A stretch of 64,000 nucleotides of DNA from Burkholderia anthina (GTDB lineage Bacteria; Pseudomonadota; Gammaproteobacteria; Burkholderiales; Burkholderiaceae): contig NZ_CM003768.1 in the NCBI RefSeq assembly GCF_001547525.1, positions 62,001 through 126,000 of the forward strand. Direction: 5' to 3'. The position numbers and the translations under genes are program-made. Of this stretch, positions 59,612 through 64,000 are shown one piece after another. Every line of letters starts with the position of its first letter. Positions within the stretch are counted from its first letter, which is position 1. The notes under the pieces are model-generated. The model made no database searches. It was not told where the DNA came from and saw only the letters and a program-made list of their open reading frames with translations.

Positions 59612-59920
59612 CTTTAGTAACTCAAGCATAGGAGCCGCGGAAGCGGCTCCTATTGCGACGTGAGCCACCGCAGCACCGTTAGCAAGATTTACGGCGGAGA
59701 TATCGAGTGTGTCAAGATGCACCCTCCCCTTGAAATAGCGCATAGATCACGCACGTGCCCGAATGGCGCAAATTGCATCATGTCGTGTACAACACGCGGC
59801 CTCGAATGGCCTCCGTCGATCGAAGCCCGCGTGGCGCCTGTACTTGAATTGAAAAAAGCATCTCCGATCGGGAGCGATTTAATCGTGTGATGTGCGCCGT
59901 GTGGTAATTGAGGACAAAAT
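59612..59920. other. 309-bp stretch between the SUKH and DUF4265 genes
   Basis: Contains a perfect 8-bp hairpin GGAGCCGC/GCGGCTCC (59631-59638/59643-59650) without a T-run. A possible remnant frame at 59746-59832 contains VPEWRKLHHVVYNTRPRM and ends in TGA; it has no start and may be another toxin relic. GAGG at 59910 is the Shine-Dalgarno of the next gene. Confidence 0.4.
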
Positions 59921-60430
59921 GTGAAAGAGCTTAGGAAGATTGCATTTCAGTTGAAGAAGGATGAAGACGGATACCCTCCAATGGAATATGAGTCTCTCTG
60001 GGGTATATTTTCGGATGATCTTTCTTGTGTGGTTGATAACGTACCGTATTACGTCTGCGGTGTGAGTAAAGGGGACACGGTAGCGATGAAGGATGTCGAC
60101 GGAGAACTCTTTGCAACGTCCGTGGTTGCACGAGGAGGCCATTCAACACTGCGAGTTTTTGCCGAGAACCCCGACACTAAAGCATCGATCATTTCCGATC
60201 TGAACTCTCTCGGAGCGCAATGTTCCGTCACGCGTGGGCTTTCTCTCTTTGCGGTTGACATTCCTTCCGATGCTGATTTCGGAAAGATCGACGCGATGCT
60301 CGCCTCCAAATCTGATGGCGAGTATGTTGCATATGAGGACGCGTGCTTGCAACACGGGGGCGTCAGCGCCGACCGGGCACTCGAATGTGAGTCGCTCGCG
60401 TCGGTTCCTCTACGGCTGCACTCAGGATGA
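59921..60430 (+). CDS. DUF4265 domain protein, probable orphan immunity
   Basis: 169 residues, GTG start with GAGG eight bases upstream. RKIAFQLKKDEDGYPPMEYESLW, DNVPYYVCGVSKGDTVAMKD and GGHSTLRVF resemble DUF4265 proteins, which often occur beside polymorphic toxins. Biochemical function unknown. No toxin gene adjoins it. Codon use is much less GC-biased than in flanking core genes, as for the rest of this array. Confidence 0.8.
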   Translation: MKELRKIAFQLKKDEDGYPPMEYESLWGIFSDDLSCVVDNVPYYVCGVSKGDTVAMKDVDGELFATSVVARGGHSTLRVFAENPDTKASIISDLNSLGAQCSVTRGLSLFAVDIPSDADFGKIDAMLASKSDGEYVAYEDACLQHGGVSADRALECESLASVPLRLHSG

Positions 60431-60541
60431 GTGGGCTTGATGCGCCAGAAGATGCTGCGCGAGGTAGTCGGTTGTGGAGTGGGTTACTGCGATTCGCCTG
60501 CAGCATCTACTATCGTTACGTCGGGGTTCACGTGACAAACG

Positions 60542-60967
60542 ATGACGGCATATCTAAACAATATAGAGAACGTGCTGCGACTCGATGCACAGTCCCGATG
60601 CGACTATTTCGTCCGCAAGGTCGCTGACTTTGAAGTCGTCTGGGGTCTCTTTGACAAGGGGTGGGCGACTGCCCATACCGGTGCAGCGACAGTGGTGCCT
60701 TTCTGGCCAGAGGAGGAGTTCGCAAGGTTATGCGCCACTGATGAATGGCAGGGATTCCTCCCAAAGGAGATTGCTTTAGCCGATTTTCTAGATCGATGGC
60801 TGCCTGGGATGGCGAATGATCAGCGAATTTGTGGTGTCTTTGCGGCACCAAGTGATCAGGGAACACTGATGTTGCCGATGGATCTGGAAAAACTGATTCC
60901 AAGAGGTGAAAGGCCCCGCTCGGGCCCGACCGGCTCGGACAAGCGCAATGGAGATCGTCGCGACTGA
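60542..60967 (+). CDS. DUF2750 domain protein, probable orphan immunity
   Basis: 141 residues. The DUF2750 pattern is clear: RCDYFVRKVADFEVVWGLFD, VPFWPEEEFARL, EWQGFLPKEIALADFLDRW and a closing MPMDLEKL. Function unknown; such proteins are found in immunity arrays. The C-terminal 20 residues are basic/polar and may result from read-through of recombined DNA. The ATG at 60542 has no strong Shine-Dalgarno. Confidence 0.78.
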   Translation: MTAYLNNIENVLRLDAQSRCDYFVRKVADFEVVWGLFDKGWATAHTGAATVVPFWPEEEFARLCATDEWQGFLPKEIALADFLDRWLPGMANDQRICGVFAAPSDQGTLMLPMDLEKLIPRGERPRSGPTGSDKRNGDRRD

Positions 60968-61072
60968 GGCGACCGCCCTACGCTTAGCGATGCATATCGG
61001 AGAGCTCGACCGACAGCGACCACCGCCCCAGCCCCGCGCATCCGAAATTGGCATAATCACGTTGACGCGAGC

Positions 61073-61108
61073 GCGGCGACGCAGGCACATTCGCGCCTGC
61101 GTCGCCGC
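61073..61108 (+). terminator. Strong hairpin after the DUF2750 gene
   Basis: Perfect 14-bp stem GCGGCGACGCAGGC (61073-61086) / GCCTGCGTCGCCGC (61095-61108), loop ACATTCGC, followed by CCGTCTTG rather than a clean T-run. It could terminate the array or mark a recombination boundary. Confidence 0.55.
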
Positions 61109-61150
61109 CCGTCTTGCATTGACTTCAGTCCTGTTACAACCGCAACACCC

Positions 61151-61468
61151 ATGCCGACCACCCCCGCGACGACCGCGTCGCTGAAACACATCCTCGAACA
61201 CCCTGGCGATTTCCACGGATGGCTCTGCCTCCCGCAGACGCCATGGACCCTCGACACAGAGGGCGCATTCATCGAAGACGCCACTGACACCGAAGCCGCT
61301 ACGCCACCCACCACCGCACCACATCCCGATTGGCGCGTGACCTTGAACAGCGCGACGATCGAGGACATCGTGATCAATGCGCACGACCAGGTCGACGAGC
61401 CGACCGCCACCCAGCTGTTCGACGCGTTCGTGTTCTACGTCGACAAGGAAGGCTTCATCCTGCTCTGA
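61151..61468 (+). CDS. DUF7716-like small protein, possible orphan immunity
   Basis: 105 residues. SLKHILEHPGDFHGWLCLPQTPW near the start and DIVINAHDQVDEPTATQLFDAFVFY at the end recall proteins annotated DUF7716, found among immunity-type genes. Higher GC than the three preceding genes. Followed by an intrinsic terminator and convergent with tssL. Role inferred from context only. Confidence 0.72.
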   Translation: MPTTPATTASLKHILEHPGDFHGWLCLPQTPWTLDTEGAFIEDATDTEAATPPTTAPHPDWRVTLNSATIEDIVINAHDQVDEPTATQLFDAFVFYVDKEGFILL

Positions 61469-61484
61469 AGCCACACGCCACAGT

Positions 61485-61512
61485 AAAAAAGGACCGCCAA
61501 GCGGTCCTTTCT
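61485..61512. terminator. Terminator between the DUF7716-like gene and tssL
   Basis: GGACCGC (61491-61497) / GCGGTCC (61501-61507), loop CAA, flanked by A6 and TTTCTC; can serve both convergent transcripts. Confidence 0.8.
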
Positions 61513-61546
61513 CATACAGCGTCAACGTCCGAACGAAGCGGGGCCC

Positions 61547-62329
61547 TCAAGGCAACGAAATCGTCAAATTAGCCGACTCCGGCCCAACCTTGATGACTTG
61601 CGAATAAGGCGCCAACGCCTGCAGCGTCTTGTCCTTGAGATAAGTATTGAGCCCGAGATACCCGAGCAGCGCCACCAGCGCAAACACGGCCCCGATCGCC
61701 CAGACCGGCACCTCGCGCTTGAGTCGATGCGCGATCTGGTCGGGCAGCGGCCAATGCGGCGCGAACGGCGCGCGTTTGCCCTTCATGTGCGCGATCTCGT
61801 CGCCGAGCCGCGCGGTGAGATAAGCCAGCTTCTCCGGCCCTTCGAGCAGATACTTGCCCTGGAACCCGAGCAGCAGGCACATATGGAACACCTCGAGCGA
61901 CTGCAGCCGCGCCGCGCCCTGCGCGCGACATTCCTCGAGATACTGGAAGAACTTCTCGCCCGCGAGCTGCTCGCCGAACAGCACGAGCTGTAGCGGCCGG
62001 CGTTCCCAGTCCGCGCGGATCTTGAACTGCGACGACAGCACCATTTCGTCGATCGCCGCGCAGAACGCGAACTTCGCGCCGTACACGTCCTCGGCGGCAA
62101 TATTCAGCTTCTTCGCGCCGCGTTCGAAATCGGACAGGAATTCCTGGATCCGCGTGCTGAACTCGCTGGCGCTGTCCGGCTCCCGCCCGTTCTTGAGCAG
62201 GAACAGCATGAAGAACCCGTCGTACAGCAAATCGAGCAGCGAGCGGGCCTGGAACGCGGAATCCGTCGACGCCGGGCTGTGCAGGGGCGGCGGCACGTTG
62301 TCGCCGAACAGGGAAGGCGCGTAGCTCAT
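61547..62329 (-). CDS. tssL: Type VI secretion system protein TssL (DotU/IcmH family)
   Basis: Inner-membrane component of the TssJLM membrane complex. 260 residues: cytoplasmic DotU domain (AFCAAIDEMVLSSQF, FFQYLEECRAQG, LLGFQGKYLLEG) and one C-terminal membrane helix (about 212-234, WAIGAVFALVALLGYLGLN). It lacks a C-terminal OmpA/peptidoglycan-binding domain. The start overlaps the tssK stop by four bases. Confidence 0.94.
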   Translation of the reverse strand: MSYAPSLFGDNVPPPLHSPASTDSAFQARSLLDLLYDGFFMLFLLKNGREPDSASEFSTRIQEFLSDFERGAKKLNIAAEDVYGAKFAFCAAIDEMVLSSQFKIRADWERRPLQLVLFGEQLAGEKFFQYLEECRAQGAARLQSLEVFHMCLLLGFQGKYLLEGPEKLAYLTARLGDEIAHMKGKRAPFAPHWPLPDQIAHRLKREVPVWAIGAVFALVALLGYLGLNTYLKDKTLQALAPYSQVIKVGPESANLTISLP

Positions 62330-63672
62330 GATGTGACCGCGATCAGTTCGAATTTCAGGTCATTGATGCCAGTCGGCGCGTAGATCATCGCGGACTGGGC
62401 CTGCAGCATGCGCTCGTACAGCGGGCTGCGCGAATCGAGCGCGAAGTAGCACGCGCCGGGGCGCACCGGAATCGCGGGCGGCACCTGCGGCGTGTACGAC
62501 AGCCGTACGCCGGGCATCGCCGACAGCACGAGCTTGTCGACGTCGTCGGGCGCGCCGACCTTGAAGCGGGCCGGCACCGCATCGACGAGCTCGACGCTCG
62601 GCATGTCCGCGGACACCGCCAGATAGAACTCGGTCTTGTCGTCGATCTTGCCGGAATCGAGGCGGCCGAGGTGGAACGACGGGCGCACCTCGTCGAGCGT
62701 GATCGCGAAATAGCGCGTCGAGATCACGGTGTCGAGCAGTTCGCGCAGCATCAGGTCGAGACGCGCGAAGCTCGGGCCCGGATCGTCGTGGCGGTACACG
62801 GGCAGGTCGGCGAGCGTGTAGCCCTTCGAGAACGTCATCAGCTGGCCCGCGAGGCGCAGCAGTTCCTGGAACAGCCGCTCCGGATGCAGCGCCGCGTGCT
62901 GGTGCAGGTGCGCGAGCGTCGCGAACGCGGCATTCGCCGTGTGCAGCAGCCAGAACGATGCGATGTCGCCCGAGCGGAACTCGATGATGTTCTTCGACGG
63001 CTCGCGGTGGAAGCCGTACAGCGCGTTCACCTTCGCCTGCAGCGCGTCGACGAGCTGGCGCAGCCGCTGGTGCAGGATCGGCGACGCCTCGATCGCGAGG
63101 CACGGCGGCACGAAGCTGTCGTCGATCTCGAAGCCGGACGTCGCGGTGCGGCGCACGCGCACGAGCGGCACGGACAGCAACTGGTCGCGCGGCTCGCTGT
63201 GCGCGATCAGCTTGACTTGCGTCTTCAGGAACGTGATGTCGGCTTCGGCGGCGTCGGTGAAATTGTCGGCGACGCTCGTCTGCTCGCTGACGAACCGCGT
63301 CATGAAGCCGGCGGCCGGATCGTCGCTGTAGTTGGTGCCGTTCTCGCGCAGCGGATGCAGCGCGAGATAGAACACGAATTCGTTGATGCCGTCGGGCAAC
63401 GTATCCAGCGCGATCGGCGGCGGCAGGTCGTCGGCCTGCGGCGCGGCATACAGCGCGCCGTCCGGAAACACGAGCGCGAGGTCGGCTACCCGCAGCACGT
63501 TGCTGCCGAGCGCGTCGCGGTCGATGCGCACGGAGCGCACGCCCCAGTTGTACGGCTGGATCGCCTGGATGGACTCGAACAGGCGCGCCTCGTGGTACGC
63601 GTCCTGCCGTTGAAAGTGTTGAGGCCGGAGGAACAGCCCTTCCCCCCACAGCACCTTGGCCGAATAACTCAT
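62326..63672 (-). CDS. tssK: Type VI secretion system baseplate subunit TssK
   Basis: 448-residue trimeric baseplate protein connecting the baseplate to TssL/M. The N-terminal VLWGEGLFLRPQHFQRQDAY and the central QRLRQLVDALQAKVN...ASFWLLHTANAAF blocks are typical. It lies between tssJ and tssL on the minus strand, in the standard J-K-L order. Confidence 0.95.
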   Translation of the reverse strand: MSYSAKVLWGEGLFLRPQHFQRQDAYHEARLFESIQAIQPYNWGVRSVRIDRDALGSNVLRVADLALVFPDGALYAAPQADDLPPPIALDTLPDGINEFVFYLALHPLRENGTNYSDDPAAGFMTRFVSEQTSVADNFTDAAEADITFLKTQVKLIAHSEPRDQLLSVPLVRVRRTATSGFEIDDSFVPPCLAIEASPILHQRLRQLVDALQAKVNALYGFHREPSKNIIEFRSGDIASFWLLHTANAAFATLAHLHQHAALHPERLFQELLRLAGQLMTFSKGYTLADLPVYRHDDPGPSFARLDLMLRELLDTVISTRYFAITLDEVRPSFHLGRLDSGKIDDKTEFYLAVSADMPSVELVDAVPARFKVGAPDDVDKLVLSAMPGVRLSYTPQVPPAIPVRPGACYFALDSRSPLYERMLQAQSAMIYAPTGINDLKFELIAVTS

Positions 63673-63774
63673 GTCAAATCCGGTTAATGTGGCGTTGCGA
63701 TGTAATCGATTTGTTCGTGCCCGAATTAAATCGCCAATTGTTAACTCTTGTTAATTGACATTCGTGCGTCATGT

Positions 63775-64000
63775 TTAACCGCAGGACACCGAAGACAGCA
63801 TATTCAGCGGCTGCGAAGGCGCACCCTGTTGCGGTGCGATGACCGTGCCGCCGGTGACCGTCATCGCGCAGTTATGCAGGCCGATGATTATGCCGGATTT
63901 CTCCGACTTCGCCGGATCGAACGTCAGTTTCCATCGTTGCAGCGCGGGATCGCGGAACAGCGCGACGATACCGAATGCCTGCGCTTCGCGCGACACCTTC
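63775..64000 (-). CDS. tssJ: Type VI secretion lipoprotein TssJ (5' part outside window)
   Basis: Only the C-terminal 74 or so residues are inside the window: VALFRDPALQRWKLTFDP followed by SGIIIGLHNCAMTVTGG is the conserved TssJ C-terminal region. The lipoprotein signal and N-terminal sandwich lie beyond base 64000. It is followed on the minus strand by a 102-bp AT-rich gap and tssK. Outer-membrane anchor of the T6SS membrane complex. Confidence 0.88.
   Translation of the reverse strand, partial: KVSREAQAFGIVALFRDPALQRWKLTFDPAKSEKSGIIIGLHNCAMTVTGGTVIAPQQGAPSQPLNMLSSVSCG

Noticed and set aside
59660-59890. 76-codon ORF between the SUKH and DUF4265 genes
   Set aside because: No Shine-Dalgarno, no recognisable pattern, and composition of non-coding DNA.

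Overview
The window looks like chromosome 1 of a Burkholderia cepacia complex species. GC content is high (about two thirds, strongly biased at third codon positions). The gene order ugp / gltBD / thiamine / mla / his-tat / petABC-sspAB / type VI secretion, the mla operon that includes mlaA, and the long TatB, VgrG and Rhs proteins all fit that genus. I cannot name the species from sequence alone.

Layout. 1-2.7 kb: end of the glycerol-3-phosphate uptake operon (ugpE partial, ugpC, ugpQ). 2.7-4.5 kb: an OmpW porin facing a degenerate RAYT (HUH) transposase-like gene that has lost its catalytic residues. 4.7-11 kb: glutamate synthase gltBD. 11.2-16 kb: alanine/Na+ symporter, RNA 2',3'-cyclic phosphodiesterase, and on the minus strand a D-amino-acid dehydrogenase with an MFS transporter. 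16.1-18.7 kb: an SbmA/YddA-like ABC exporter overlapping an SDR protein that lacks the catalytic Tyr. 18.9-22.6 kb: a TPP riboswitch followed by a short leader ORF and thiO-thiS-thiG-thiE. 22.7-26.9 kb: mlaFEDACB, retrograde phospholipid transport. 27-30.5 kb: an ABC-2 transporter, ibaG/bolA and murA. 30.5-38.2 kb: histidine biosynthesis hisGDCB-(marC)-HAFIE. 38.3-40.8 kb: DUF4870-like protein, HIT protein and tatABC. 41-43 kb: DegS-like periplasmic protease and a Nif3-like protein. 43.2-47.3 kb: cytochrome bc1 complex petABC and the stringent starvation proteins sspA/sspB.

From 47.3 kb the region becomes accessory in character. A tRNA-Thr is followed by an unrecognised low-GC membrane protein and a cystine-type substrate-binding protein. 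Then comes a type VI secretion effector island: a VgrG with a long C-terminal extension, a 1529-residue Rhs protein with a variable C-terminal toxin, and its Imm53-like immunity gene. Behind these lie a displaced 0.9-kb copy of the rhs core, the 22-codon tail of a lost toxin, and a row of small genes that look like orphan immunity genes (SMI1/KNR4, DUF4265, DUF2750 and DUF7716-like). The window closes with the start of the structural T6SS cluster on the minus strand (tssL, tssK, partial tssJ).

Functional links: the Rieske protein carries a twin-arginine signal and the Tat translocase is encoded about 3 kb away. The T6SS structural genes sit beside a VgrG/Rhs effector that they probably deliver. 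The most unusual parts are the Rhs/immunity graveyard (57.4-61.5 kb), the catalytically dead RAYT, and the riboswitch-leader ORF arrangement.
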